In this document: positions 24,874-33,545 of the stretch, in pieces | How the letters are laid out: every line of letters starts with the position of its first letter | Numbering within the stretch: the stretch's first letter is position 1 | The notes under the pieces: generated by a model | Databases searched by the model: none | Seen by the model: only the letters and a program-made list of their open reading frames with translations | What the model was told of the DNA's origin: nothing | DNA from: Streptomyces marokkonensis | GTDB lineage: Bacteria > Actinomycetota > Actinomycetes > Streptomycetales > Streptomycetaceae | DNA length: 64,000 nucleotides | Assembly (NCBI RefSeq): GCF_008312835.1 | Contig: NZ_VSKS01000006.1 | Coordinates: 62,001-126,000 of the forward strand | Direction: 5' to 3' | Translations under genes and position numbers: made by a program

Positions 24874-27252
24874 ATGAGGCCGGACGACCCGTTCGACGAT
24901 GCCGTGACGGCCCGGGCCGTCATCGCCGCCGACGGCACGCTCGCGCGGTGGAGCGAGGGCGCGCGCCGGCTGCTGGGCTACCCGGCCGAGGAGGTCGTCG
25001 GCCGCCCGGCCGCCGACCTGCTGGCCGACTCGGCGGTCCCGCCCCGGCTTCCGGCCACCCGCTGGAGCGGCACCCTGGTACTGCGGCGCCGCGACGGCGA
25101 GACGGTCACCGTGTGGATGCTCGCCCATCACAGACAGCCCTCCGGCAACGGCCCCGGTGAGTGGCTCGCCGTCACCCCGATGGAGACCTCGGACCAAGAA
25201 CTGCCCGACGATCCGCTGGTCAGGGCGGCCGTCTTCCAGTCGCCCTGCGCGGCGATGGTCTTCGACGAGGCGCTGCGGCTGCACGGGGTCAACGACGCCA
25301 TGGCCTACCTCCTCGGGCTGCCGGCCGCCCATCTGCGCGGGCTCAGGCCCACCGACGTCGGCAGCCGGCCGCAGCACGCCGAACTCGAGCGGCACCTGCG
25401 CCAGGTGCTGCGCACCGGCCGGCCGTACGAGATGCAGACGTACATGAAGGCCACCGGCGAGAGCCGTGCGCACGCCTGGCTGGCCCGGCTCGCACCGCTC
25501 ACCGACCGGACCCGCCGGGTGCGGGGCGTGTGCGTGACGGTCCACGACTTCACCGAGCAGTACCGGGCGCGGGAGCGGCTGCAACTGGTGAACGAGGCCA
25601 GCATGCGCATCGGCACCACCCTCGACGTCACCCGGACGGCGCAGGAGCTGGCGGAGGTCTGCGTCCCCGCGCTGGCCGACTTCGTCAGCGTGGACCTGCT
25701 GGAGCCCGACGAGCCCGGAGGTGAGCCCGTCCACCCGCTGACCGCGCCGGTCTCGCTGCGCCGGGTCGCCCACCAGTCCCGCACACCGGGCAACCCCGAG
25801 GCGTCCGCCGCACTGGGCGAGGTCGTCGTCTACCCGGCCGCCGCACCCCATGCCGACTCACTGATCGCGGGCCACAGCATCATGGCCTCGGTGTCCTCCG
25901 GCGAACTCGACCCGTGGCTCGCCGTGGACGACGCGCGGACCCGGCAGATCCTCGAGCACGGCGTGCACGCGATCCTGTCCGTCCCGCTCCAGGCCCGTGG
26001 CACCACGCTCGGCGTCGCCGCCTTCTCACGCTTCCGCCACCCCGAGGCGTTCACCCACGACGACGTGCTGCTGGCCGAGGAGGTCACCGCGCGCGCCGCC
26101 GTCTGCATCGACAACGCCCGCCGCTACTCCCGCGAGCGCGAGACCACCCTCGCCCTCCAGCGCAGCCTGCTCCCCCGCACCCTGCCGCGCACGGCCGCCG
26201 TGGAGGCGGCGACCCGTTATCTGCCGGCCGCGCGCTCCGGTGTGGGCGGCGACTGGTTCGACGTCATCCCGCTGTCCGGGATGCGGGTGGCCATGGTGGT
26301 CGGGGACGTGGTGGGGCACGGCATCCAGGCGTCCGCGACCATGGGCCGGCTGCGCACCGCGGTACGCACCCTCGCCGACATCGACCTGGCGCCCGACGAA
26401 CTCCTCACCCACCTCGACGACCTGGTCCACCACCTGTCGCAGGAGTCGGGCGGCGACCCCGGTCACGGGGAGGTCGGCGCGACCTGCCTGTACGCGGTGT
26501 ACGACCCGGTGTCGCGGCGCTGCACCCTGGCCCGGGCGGGGCATCCCGCGCCGGTCGTGATCCCGCCGGGCGGTGCGGCCCGGCACCTGGACCTGCCGTC
26601 GGGCCCGCCGCTGGGCATGGGCGGGCTTCCGTTCGAGTCGGCGGAGCTGGAGCTGCCCGACGAAGCGGTGCTGGCGTTCTACACCGACGGGCTGGTGGAG
26701 TCCCGCGGTCGGGACTCCGAGGTCGGGCACGCGCTGCTGCGCGAGGCGCTGTCCCATGCCGCCGGCCCGCTCGACGAGACCTGCGACCGCGTTCTGCAGA
26801 CCGTGCTCTCACCGGGCGGCGCGACCGACGACGTGGCCCTGCTGCTGGCCCGTACCCATGGGCTGCCGGCCGCGCAGGTCGCCACCTGGGACATTCCCGC
26901 CGACCCGGCGCTGGTGGCCCCGATCCGCAAGCAGGTCGTCGACCAGCTGGGCACCTGGGCGCTGACCGAGGCCTCGTTCACCGCGGAACTCGTGGTGAGC
27001 GAGCTGGTCACCAACGCCATCCGGTACGGCGCCCCGCCCATCCGGCTGCGGCTGATCCACGACGCCTCGACGCTGATCTGCGAGGTGTCGGACACCAGCC
27101 ACACCGCCCCGCACCTGCGCCGGGCCAAGACCTGGGACGAGGGCGGGCGCGGCCTGCTGCTGGTCGCCCAGCTCACCCAGCGCTGGGGCAGCAGGCACAC
27201 GGCCGAGGGCAAGACCATCTGGTCGGAACTGGCCCTGGTGGACGAGATGTGA
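24874..27252 (+). CDS. PAS-PAS-GAF-SpoIIE phosphatase with C-terminal HATPase
   Basis: A 792-residue regulator and the third SpoIIE/RsbU-type phosphatase of the window. Domains in order are PAS (about 8-105, VIAADGTLARWSEGARRLLGY), PAS (about 115-225, AAVFQSPCAAMVFDEALRL), GAF (about 235-420), PP2C (about 430-640; GGDWFDVIPLSG, VVGDVVGHG, FYTDGLVESRG) and an RsbW-like ATPase (about 660-790; SELVTNAIRYG, GGRGLLLVAQL). It probably controls a STAS anti-anti-sigma factor in response to a signal bound by PAS or GAF. ATG 24874 has GGAG at suitable distance; a GTG nine codons earlier is possible. It is divergent from the cellulase. A DUF4232 protein follows 25 bases later. Confidence 0.92.
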   Translation: MRPDDPFDDAVTARAVIAADGTLARWSEGARRLLGYPAEEVVGRPAADLLADSAVPPRLPATRWSGTLVLRRRDGETVTVWMLAHHRQPSGNGPGEWLAVTPMETSDQELPDDPLVRAAVFQSPCAAMVFDEALRLHGVNDAMAYLLGLPAAHLRGLRPTDVGSRPQHAELERHLRQVLRTGRPYEMQTYMKATGESRAHAWLARLAPLTDRTRRVRGVCVTVHDFTEQYRARERLQLVNEASMRIGTTLDVTRTAQELAEVCVPALADFVSVDLLEPDEPGGEPVHPLTAPVSLRRVAHQSRTPGNPEASAALGEVVVYPAAAPHADSLIAGHSIMASVSSGELDPWLAVDDARTRQILEHGVHAILSVPLQARGTTLGVAAFSRFRHPEAFTHDDVLLAEEVTARAAVCIDNARRYSRERETTLALQRSLLPRTLPRTAAVEAATRYLPAARSGVGGDWFDVIPLSGMRVAMVVGDVVGHGIQASATMGRLRTAVRTLADIDLAPDELLTHLDDLVHHLSQESGGDPGHGEVGATCLYAVYDPVSRRCTLARAGHPAPVVIPPGGAARHLDLPSGPPLGMGGLPFESAELELPDEAVLAFYTDGLVESRGRDSEVGHALLREALSHAAGPLDETCDRVLQTVLSPGGATDDVALLLARTHGLPAAQVATWDIPADPALVAPIRKQVVDQLGTWALTEASFTAELVVSELVTNAIRYGAPPIRLRLIHDASTLICEVSDTSHTAPHLRRAKTWDEGGRGLLLVAQLTQRWGSRHTAEGKTIWSELALVDEM

Positions 27253-27277
27253 GACCGGGACGTGAGGCGGGTGGCCC

Positions 27278-27925
27278 ATGGCGGACAGGTCGCGGCGCGT
27301 GGCCGCGTGGACGGCGGGTGCGCTCGTCGTGCTCGCCGCGCCGGTCTCCTGCGGGACCGGGGGCGGTCCTCCGGCAGCTTCCGACCGGTCCTCGGCGTCC
27401 GCCGTCCCGACGTCCGCGGACTCCCCGCGGAGCGCGGTTCCGAGCGAGTCCGCCGCTTCACCCGGCCCCGGGACCCGGACGGAGACCGGGCACACCGGTC
27501 GTCCCGCTCCCCGGTGCCGCACCGCCGGGCTGAGCGCCGCCGTCGGCCGCATGGACCCGGGCGCGGGACAGCGCAACCTCCCCATCGTGCTGACGAACGT
27601 CTCCTCGCGTACCTGCACCCTCCACGGGTATCCGGGCGCCGCCTTCGTGGACGCCGCCGGCGAGCAGCTGGGCCGCGACCCGAAGCGCGCCCCCGGCGAC
27701 GCGGCGACCGTGACGCTGGCGCCCGGCGGCAGCGCCTGGTCGGGGCTGCGGTACGCGAGCCCCGGGGTCAGCGGCGCACGCGCGGCGACCCCGGCGGCCC
27801 TCCTCGTCACTCCACCGGACGAACGGGATGCGTTGCGGGTGCCGTGGCGGGCCGGCGCGGTCCCGGTGTCCGGCACCTCCTCCTCGGTGTTCCTCACGGT
27901 GCTGCGGCCCGGCAGCGGGCCCTGA
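27278..27925 (+). CDS. Exported DUF4232 protein, possibly a lipoprotein
   Basis: A 215-residue exported protein with a DUF4232 domain. The N-terminus (MADRSRRVAAWTAGALVVLA then APVSCG) is a signal sequence; the Cys could be lipidated, although Pro rather than Leu or Val at -3 makes the lipobox poor. A Ser/Pro/Ala-rich linker leads to the beta-sandwich DUF4232 domain (about 80-212; CRTAGLSAAVGRMDPGAGQR, TNVSSRTCTLHGYPG), with the paired cysteines of that family. The function of the family is unknown. It follows the phosphatase gene closely and may share its transcript. The stop codon lies in a hairpin shared with the convergent flavoprotein gene. Confidence 0.82.
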   Translation: MADRSRRVAAWTAGALVVLAAPVSCGTGGGPPAASDRSSASAVPTSADSPRSAVPSESAASPGPGTRTETGHTGRPAPRCRTAGLSAAVGRMDPGAGQRNLPIVLTNVSSRTCTLHGYPGAAFVDAAGEQLGRDPKRAPGDAATVTLAPGGSAWSGLRYASPGVSGARAATPAALLVTPPDERDALRVPWRAGAVPVSGTSSSVFLTVLRPGSGP

Positions 27926-27938
27926 CCCGCGGGGTCAG
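27922..27938. terminator. Hairpin over the end of the DUF4232 gene
   Basis: CTGACCC (27922-27928) pairs with GGGTCAG (27932-27938) around a three-base loop, and the stem includes the DUF4232 stop codon. It sits between convergent genes. Confidence 0.45.
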
Positions 27939-27973
27939 CGGTGGTTGCCCGCCGCGCGCCCCAAGCGGGCGCC

Positions 27974-28498
27974 TCAGTCCCGCCGCAACAGGTCCAGCGC
28001 CCGCTCCCAGCCGAACTCCGGCCGGCCGCCGACCGGTTCGGCTTCTCCCGCGTACGGATCACCGAAGCGCACGCCCATGCCGCGCAGCCGGGTGAGACTG
28101 TCCCGGTAGGCGGGGTGGGCGGCCAGCGCGCCGGCCACGCACGGCAGGACGGCGATCGGTACGCCGAGACCGGCGGCCTCGCACAGGGTGCCGAGGGCGA
28201 GCGTGTCCGCGATACCGGCGGCCCACTTGTTGACGGTGTTGAAGGTGGCGGGCGCGACCACCACGGCGTCCGGGGCGGGGAAGGGACGCGGCTCGCCCGG
28301 GGTGCGCCAGGCGGACCTGATGGGGCGGCCGGTCTGTGCCTCGACGGCGGCGGCGTCGAAGAAGCCGTTCATGGCGGCCGGTGTCGCGACGACCCCGACC
28401 TCCCAGTCCCGCTCCTGCGCGCAGGTGATCAGCTTGCTGACGTCCGCGGCGACACCCGCGGCGCAGACCACGACGTAGAGGAAGGGCTTCTCGGTCAT
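27974..28498 (-). CDS. Flavoprotein of the HFCD (PPC decarboxylase-like) family
   Basis: A 174-residue homo-oligomeric flavin-containing Cys-decarboxylase-type protein. The start LYVVVCAAGVAADVSKLI is the flavin-binding strand-loop-helix, PDAVVVAPATFNTVNKWAAG is the family's active-site PxxxNxxxxxxxG region, and a Cys occurs in IAVLPCVAGAL. The family includes phosphopantothenoylcysteine decarboxylase and peptide Cys-decarboxylases such as EpiD. No thioether peptide gene is nearby, so its substrate is unknown and a link to the distant peptide cassette is unlikely. ATG 28498 is clear. It converges with the DUF4232 gene. Confidence 0.88.
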   Translation of the reverse strand: MTEKPFLYVVVCAAGVAADVSKLITCAQERDWEVGVVATPAAMNGFFDAAAVEAQTGRPIRSAWRTPGEPRPFPAPDAVVVAPATFNTVNKWAAGIADTLALGTLCEAAGLGVPIAVLPCVAGALAAHPAYRDSLTRLRGMGVRFGDPYAGEAEPVGGRPEFGWERALDLLRRD

Positions 28499-28640
28499 CC
28501 GGAAACCCTAGTCACCGCCGGGAAGACCGATTGCCCCTCCCCGGGGAGGAACTCCAGAACCCTGCCATGAGCTCCCGTTCACTCCCGCTGCCGCCGCCCG
28601 CCACCGCACGTGCCGCGGGCCGACAGCGGCAGTCCGGCCC

Positions 28641-29291
28641 GTGGGAGGGGCCGACACCGCCGCGCCCGTGACGGCGGCGCTTCTCGCGGGGCTGCTCGCC
28701 GGCTACGGAATCGCCGTCCCAAGTGGGTGCCGTCGGCGCGTACCTCGTCTCCCTCACCGCCCGTACCTCCCCGCGCACCGGGGTCTGCGCGGCCCTGGGC
28801 ATCGCCACGGCCGACGGGTGTACGCCCTCGCCGCCACGCTGGGCGGCTCTGCCCTCGCGGCGGTCCTGCGGCCGGCGCTCGGACCGCTGCGCCGGGTCTG
28901 TGTGCTGGTGCTGCCGGCGCCGGCGGCCTGGGGCGGCGGCCACCGCCGTGCGGCAGTACCGGGGCCACCGGCTCGCCACCCGCACCGGGGCCGCGCCGCC
29001 GGCCCCGCCCGGGCCTGTCCGGCGCTGCTGGGCATCACCCTGCTCAACCCCACGACCGTGATCTACTTCGCGGCGCTCGTGCCCGGCTCCCGGAGCGGGG
29101 ACGCGGCCGGGTTCCCGGAGCGGGCCGTGTTCGTGGCGGCGGCCTTCGCGGCCTCAGCGAGCCGGCAGGTGCTGCTGGCCGGGGGCGGCGGCCGGGCCCT
29201 GACCGGCCGCCGGGGCCGTCTGGCGACCGCACTGGTGGCGAGCGCGGTGATGACGGCGCTCGCGCTGCGGATGGCGGTGGCCGCCGGCTGA
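28641..29291 (+). pseudogene. LysE/RhtB-type amino-acid exporter, broken by several frameshifts
   Basis: A small membrane exporter of the LysE family is recognisable only by switching frames. One frame gives VTAALLAGLLAGYGIAVP, the next VGAVGAYLVSLTARTSPRTG, then back to VYALAATLGGSALAAVLRPA, then TAVRQYRGHRLATRTG in the other frame, and finally PALLGITLLNPTTVIYFAAL, a family signature. The switches fall near 28720, 28820, 28930 and 29020 and alternate in direction (+1, -1, +1, -1), so the overall length of about 215 residues is kept. As it stands no functional protein can be made. Either the gene is decaying or the local sequence contains errors. The start is unclear (GTG 28641 or 28668). 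Confidence 0.7.
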
Positions 29292-29384
29292 CGCCCGGGC
29301 CCGGTTCGGCTGAACTCCGCGTGCGGCGGTGTCGTCCGGATGATCGACTCGGCCGCAGTACGACAGAACGATGGGACGGATGCC

Positions 29385-29834
29385 ATGCCTCTCCAAGGCG
29401 AGTACGAACCCAGCCCGACGAAGTGGGTGCGCGAACAGGTGGAGCTGTACGAGAGCTCCGGCGGCACGCGCGGGACGACGCTGCAGAACACGGGGATGCC
29501 CGTCATCCTGCTGACCAGCCGGGGCGCGAAGAGCGGCAAACTGCGCAAGACACCGGTGATGCGGGTCGAGCACGAGGGGCGCTACGCGGCCGTGGCCTCG
29601 CTGGGCGGCGCGCCCAGGCACCCGGTCTGGTACCACAACCTCAAGGCCGATCCGCATGTCGAGGTCCAGGACGGGCCTCAGAAGTGGGACATGACGGCCC
29701 GTGAGGTCACCGGGGAGGAGAAGGCCGACTGGTGGAAGCGCGCCGTCGCGGCCTATCCGCCGTACGCCGACTACCAGAAGAAGACGGACCGTGAGATCCC
29801 CGTCTTCGTGCTGGAACGGCACGAGCGGGACTGA
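29385..29834 (+). CDS. Deazaflavin (F420)-dependent nitroreductase-family protein
   Basis: A 149-residue split-beta-barrel protein of the Ddn-like F420-dependent oxidoreductase family. The sequence shows the family features: [19 protein letters not shown] at the start, [24 protein letters not shown] in short segments binding the cofactor phosphate, [18 protein letters not shown], and a C-terminal [11 protein letters not shown]. The likely activity is F420H2-dependent reduction of quinones or nitro compounds at the membrane. ATG 29385 begins [11 protein letters not shown]; an earlier in-frame ATG at 29340 has a worse context. It stands alone between the LysE relic and a convergent metal transporter gene. 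Confidence 0.9.
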   Translation: MPLQGEYEPSPTKWVREQVELYESSGGTRGTTLQNTGMPVILLTSRGAKSGKLRKTPVMRVEHEGRYAAVASLGGAPRHPVWYHNLKADPHVEVQDGPQKWDMTAREVTGEEKADWWKRAVAAYPPYADYQKKTDREIPVFVLERHERD

Positions 29835-29912
29835 CGGGTGCGGGTCCGGCGGGCCGGGACGGGTCTCTCCGTCCCGGTGCGCATGAAGCGCCGGCCGCCG
29901 GGCAGTCGTGCC

Positions 29913-30869
29913 TCAGGCCCCGCCGCGTTCCCCCGTCGCGGCGGGGCTCTCCCATGCCTCCCGCGCCTCCGGGGAGCCCCGCTCGGTGACGTCGAGGAAG
30001 ATCTGGTCCGCCTCGGGGAACGTGTGGGCGATGGACCGCTTGATGCGCACGGCGACCTCCTCCACCTGCTCGCTGTCCAGTCCCGGCATCAGATCGACGC
30101 GGGCGGCCACCAGCATGGTGTCCAGGCCGGTCTTCATGGTGAGGAGAGCCTCCACGCTGTCGATCTCGGGCTGTGCCCGCAGCAGTTCCCTGATGCGCCC
30201 GCTCGCCTCCGGGTCGGCGGCCTCGCCGATCAGCTGGTCACGGGCGTCGCGCCCGAGCCGGTAGGCGACGTAGACCAGCAGCACCCCGATGGCGAGCGAC
30301 GCGGACGCCTCCCACACCACCTGCCCGGTGATCATGTGCAGCGCCATGCCGGCCATGGCCAGGGTGACGCCGACCACCGCGGTGCCGTCCTCGGCGATCA
30401 CCGTGCGCAGCGCGGGGTCGTTCAGTCCGCCGCCCTGCCTGCGCACCTGGTACAGGGCCCGCAGCAGCGAGCCGCCTTCGGCGAGCAGGGCGACACCGAG
30501 CACGACCAGTCCGGCGACATAGCCGCTCAGATGCTCCTCGCTCTCGTTCCTGAGCGCCTCGACGCCCTGGTAGAAGGAGAAGCAGCCGCCCATGACGAAG
30601 ATTCCGACGGCCGCGAGCAGCGACCAGAAGAAGCGCTCCTTGCCGTAGCCGAACGGGTGACGGCGGTCGGCCGGGCGCCGGCTGCGCCGCAGCGCGGCCA
30701 GCAGGAACACCTCGTTCAGGCTGTCGGCGACCGAGTGCGCCGCTTCCGACAGCAGCGCCGGCGACGTTGCGGCGAGCCCTCCGATCGCCTTGGCGGCGGC
30801 GATCACCAGATTGGCTGCGAGCGCCACCAGCACGGTGATCCGGGTTCTGCGATCCGATCGAGTAGTCAC
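29913..30869 (-). CDS. Cation diffusion facilitator (CDF) metal exporter
   Basis: A 318-residue metal/proton antiporter of the CDF family. Six transmembrane helices fit the hydrophobicity: LVALAANLVIAAAKAIGGLA, SLLAAVGIFVMGGCFSFY, SGYVAGLVVLGVALLAEGG and further segments. The metal site is seen as SEAAHSVADSLNEVFLL in TM2 and VIAEDGTAVVGV in TM5; the HPFGYGKE loop is also typical. The cytoplasmic C-terminal ferredoxin-like domain follows (about 215-300). The HSxxD plus ExxD pattern is seen in zinc or iron/manganese exporters, and I cannot tell the metal. GTG 30869 is the conservative start; ATG 30902 in frame is an alternative, and neither has a strong ribosome binding site. Confidence 0.9.
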   Translation of the reverse strand: MTTRSDRRTRITVLVALAANLVIAAAKAIGGLAATSPALLSEAAHSVADSLNEVFLLAALRRSRRPADRRHPFGYGKERFFWSLLAAVGIFVMGGCFSFYQGVEALRNESEEHLSGYVAGLVVLGVALLAEGGSLLRALYQVRRQGGGLNDPALRTVIAEDGTAVVGVTLAMAGMALHMITGQVVWEASASLAIGVLLVYVAYRLGRDARDQLIGEAADPEASGRIRELLRAQPEIDSVEALLTMKTGLDTMLVAARVDLMPGLDSEQVEEVAVRIKRSIAHTFPEADQIFLDVTERGSPEAREAWESPAATGERGGA

Positions 30870-30968
30870 CCTCGGCCGATTGCCCCGGTCGGCCCAGGCC
30901 ATACCGTGCCGTCGGCGGAAAACGGGGAACGCGGTCAGGGACGTCCCGACGGCGACAAGGAGGACATC

Positions 30969-31994
30969 ATGGGCCGCGACGACGGGGGCGGCGGCAACAG
31001 TGCGTACGGCAGGAAGGCGTTCAAGAGGTCGAAGGCCCATTTCGCGGACCGGATCACCGCGGACGGCAGGGACGGCCGGCCGGTGGCGGCCGGGCGCTAC
31101 CGGCTCGTGGTGAGCCGGGCCTGCCCGTGGGCGAGCCGGGCCCTGGTGTCCCGGCGGCTGCTCGGCCTGGAGGTCGCGCTGTCCCTGGCCGTGACGGACC
31201 CCGTCCAGGACGACCGGAGCTGGCGCTTCACCCTGGATCCGGACGGCCGCGACCCGGTCCTCGGCATCCGGTACCTGAGCGAGGCGTACGACCGGCGCGA
31301 GACGGACTACCCCGGCGGGGTGAGCGTGCCGGCGATCGTGGACACGGCCGACGGGAAGCTGGTCACCAACGACTACCAGCAGATCACCCTCGATCTCGCC
31401 ACCGAGTGGACCGCACTGCACCGCGAGGGGGCGCCCGACCTCTACCCGAAGGCGCTGCGCGACGAGATCGACGCGGTGATGGACGACGTCTTCCGGGACG
31501 TCAACAACGGCGTCTACCGGGCGGGCTTCGCGACCGGGCAGAAGGAGTACGAGGAGGCGTGCACGGCCCTGTTCCGGCGCCTCGAGCTGCTGGCCGGGCG
31601 GCTGGCGGGGCAGCGGTACCTGGTCGGTGACACCATCACCGAGGCGGACATCCGGCTGTTCACCACTCTGGTGCGGTTCGACGCGGTGTACCACGGCCAC
31701 TTCAAGTGCAACCGGTGGAAACTGGCTGAGAACCGGGTGCTGTGGGCGTACGTCCGTGACCTGTACCAGACGCCCGGCTTCGGCGACACCGTGGACTTCG
31801 ACCACATCAAACGGCACTACTACCAGGTGCACACCGGCATCAACCCGTCCGGGATCGTGCCGCTCGGCCCCGACCTGTCCGGCTGGACGGCGCCGCATCA
31901 CCGCGAGGAGCTGGGCGGCAGGCCGTTCGGGGACGGCACCCCGCCGGGGCCGGTGCGGGACGGCGAACAGGTCCCGGCACGGGGCCGCCCCTGA
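30969..31994 (+). CDS. Xi-class glutathione-transferase-like reductase (glutathionyl-hydroquinone reductase family)
   Basis: A 341-residue protein with thioredoxin-like and helical GST domains. The active-site motif SRACPWASRAL carries the catalytic Cys of Xi-class enzymes, which remove thiols from hydroquinone conjugates. SVPAIVDTADGKLVTNDYQ forms the thiol-binding edge, and the C-terminal domain has ITEADIRLFTTLVRFDAVY and the Tyr-rich FDHIKRHYYQVHTGINPSGIVP, all typical. Streptomycetes make mycothiol instead of glutathione, so the true cosubstrate is probably mycothiol. AAGGAGG precedes ATG 30969 at good distance. It is divergent from the CDF gene and followed by a DUF4235 gene. Confidence 0.93.
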   Translation: MGRDDGGGGNSAYGRKAFKRSKAHFADRITADGRDGRPVAAGRYRLVVSRACPWASRALVSRRLLGLEVALSLAVTDPVQDDRSWRFTLDPDGRDPVLGIRYLSEAYDRRETDYPGGVSVPAIVDTADGKLVTNDYQQITLDLATEWTALHREGAPDLYPKALRDEIDAVMDDVFRDVNNGVYRAGFATGQKEYEEACTALFRRLELLAGRLAGQRYLVGDTITEADIRLFTTLVRFDAVYHGHFKCNRWKLAENRVLWAYVRDLYQTPGFGDTVDFDHIKRHYYQVHTGINPSGIVPLGPDLSGWTAPHHREELGGRPFGDGTPPGPVRDGEQVPARGRP

Positions 31995-32062
31995 CGTCCC
32001 CGGCCGCCCGGCCCCACGAACCATCGACCGACGAAACGACAGAGCCGACCTAGGAGATCCAC

Positions 32063-32362
32063 GTGGCGAAGAAGAGCAAGAAGCTGCCCCTCGCGTACAA
32101 GCCCATCGGTTTCGCGCTGGGCTGGACGAGCGGCACCGTGGCGGGGATGGCCTTCCAGAAGACCTGGAAGATCGTCCGGCACGAGGACAACGCACCGGAC
32201 GCTTTGGACCGGGACCGCGGCTGGGGCGAGATCCTGCTGGCCGCGGCCATCCAGGGCGCCATCTTCGCGGTGGTGCGCAGTGCCGTGGACCGTGCGGGCG
32301 CCAAGGCGATCGAACGCTCCACGGGCACCTGGCCGGTCCCGGACAAGGGCGGCCGCGACTGA
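32063..32362 (+). CDS. DUF4235 small membrane protein
   Basis: A 99-residue protein of family DUF4235, found widely in actinobacteria. Two weakly hydrophobic helices (YKPIGFALGWTSGTVAGMAF and ILLAAAIQGAIFAVVRSAV) flank a charged loop (RHEDNAPDALDRDRGWGE). It begins with the basic MAKKSKKLPLAYKP and ends in a basic tail, so it is probably membrane-associated. Its function is unknown. GTG 32063 has AGGAG at proper spacing. It lies 68 bases after the Xi-class reductase gene and may be cotranscribed. Confidence 0.85.
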   Translation: MAKKSKKLPLAYKPIGFALGWTSGTVAGMAFQKTWKIVRHEDNAPDALDRDRGWGEILLAAAIQGAIFAVVRSAVDRAGAKAIERSTGTWPVPDKGGRD

Positions 32363-32369
32363 CAGCCGG

Positions 32370-32762
32370 TCAGCCCTGTTTGGGCGCCGTCGGGGTGCCC
32401 CGGCGGACGGTGAAGGAATGGCCCGCCGGGTCGGCGTAACCGCGCTCCTCGGCGGGCCCCGCGGGGTCGCCCGTGTCGAGCGGGCGGCCCCCGAGGCTCA
32501 CGATCCGGCGTTCCACCTCGTCGAGGTCGTCCACCACGAACTCCAGGTGCGCCTGGAGTGAGTTCTCCGGCCGGGGCCAGCTGGGCGCGGTGGCGTTGAC
32601 ATCGCGGCGCAGGGCCAGGCGGAAGCCGTCGGCGGCCCGGATCTCCACCCGGTTGGCGTTGGCGTCGGCCTCCTCGGCGGCCAGCAACTCCTTGTAGAAC
32701 TCGGCGAGTTTCTCGGGCTCGGCACAGTCCAGCACCACCACACCCGTCGTCACCAGTGTCAT
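32370..32762 (-). CDS. VOC-family (glyoxalase/dioxygenase fold) protein
   Basis: A 130-residue vicinal-oxygen-chelate protein with two beta-alpha-beta-beta-beta modules. Module 1 starts VVVLDCAEPEKLAEFYKELL and module 2 starts AHLEFVVDDLDEVERRIVSL. The end GYADPAGHSFTVRR is typical of the 'glyoxalase-like' subgroup. Metal ligands are not complete by eye, so its activity is unknown. ATG 32762 follows GGAGG very closely (four bases); an upstream start is possible. It converges with the DUF4235 gene. Confidence 0.82.
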   Translation of the reverse strand: MTLVTTGVVVLDCAEPEKLAEFYKELLAAEEADANANRVEIRAADGFRLALRRDVNATAPSWPRPENSLQAHLEFVVDDLDEVERRIVSLGGRPLDTGDPAGPAEERGYADPAGHSFTVRRGTPTAPKQG

Positions 32763-33020
32763 GTCTCCTCCGCGGGGTCCGGCGCGGGGCATCTCCGCCC
32801 CGCCCTGTAGGTGACACCTGTCCCCGCTCGCCGGTTTCAGTCGGTCCCGCGGCGCCGAAGGGGCGCCGAGGACACCCGAAAGAACTCGGTCGCAATTCGA
32901 AGACATATGTCAATCGAACATGCTCAAATTCATTCGATCGAAGGTAACTTGCAGGGCGGGGAACGGTGTTGGGACCGCTCCTCTCCCCGTTGCACGGAGC
33001 AGGCTGGAGGCGATGGCGTC

Positions 33021-33401
33021 GTGCGGTACGAACCTGCACCGCTCACCCGGCATCTGCGCGTCCGCCAGGACCGGGGACACACGGTGCTGGAGTTCCGCGG
33101 TGAGATCGACATCGCCGCGGCCGCGGAGATCGTCCCGCATCTGGACATGGCGACCGCCGAACCGGACGCGCGGGTCGTGATCGACCTGACCCGTGTCGAG
33201 TTCTTCGACTGCTCCGGGCTGCGCCTGCTGTACCGGGCCCGGCACCGGACCACGGACGGGCCCGGCAGCCTGCGTCTCGTCTGCACCCACGCCCTGACGC
33301 TGCGGATGCTCCGCGTCACCGGCCTGTCCCGGCTGCTGCCCCCGTGGCCGACCCTGGACGCGGCCCTCGAACAGCCCGAGTCCGCCCCCGGCACGGTCTG
33401 A
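33021..33401 (+). CDS. STAS-domain anti-sigma-factor antagonist
   Basis: A 126-residue single-domain protein of the SpoIIAA/RsbV type. The core reads HTVLEFRGEIDIAAAAEIVP, then VVIDLTRVEFFDCSGLRLLY, in which the Ser of DCSG is the residue phosphorylated by RsbW-type kinases. The C-terminus LRLVCTHALTLRMLRVTG fits the fold. It would release a sigma factor from its anti-sigma partner when dephosphorylated, the reaction catalysed by the SpoIIE-type phosphatases of this window, though no partner is adjacent. GTG 33021 has GGAGG ten bases upstream. The region before it (32763-33020) is AT-richer, contains CATATGTCAATCGAACATGC, and probably includes the promoter. Confidence 0.88.
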   Translation: MRYEPAPLTRHLRVRQDRGHTVLEFRGEIDIAAAAEIVPHLDMATAEPDARVVIDLTRVEFFDCSGLRLLYRARHRTTDGPGSLRLVCTHALTLRMLRVTGLSRLLPPWPTLDAALEQPESAPGTV

Positions 33402-33545
33402 GCGGCCCGCTGCCGCCGGCGGCCCGGTGACCGGACGCCCGCCGTGCGCCCCGAAGTGCTTCCGATGCGGTCCTCCATTCGTCAACTTCCCTGTCTGCTC
33501 TTGGAACTGGGGGGCATTCGCACGGAAGGAAGGAGGGCCGTCGCC

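Noticed and set aside
27974-28498. EpiD-like peptide decarboxylase belonging to the peptide cassette
   Set aside because: It is 15 kb away, and the precursor core lacks the C-terminal Cys that such enzymes need.
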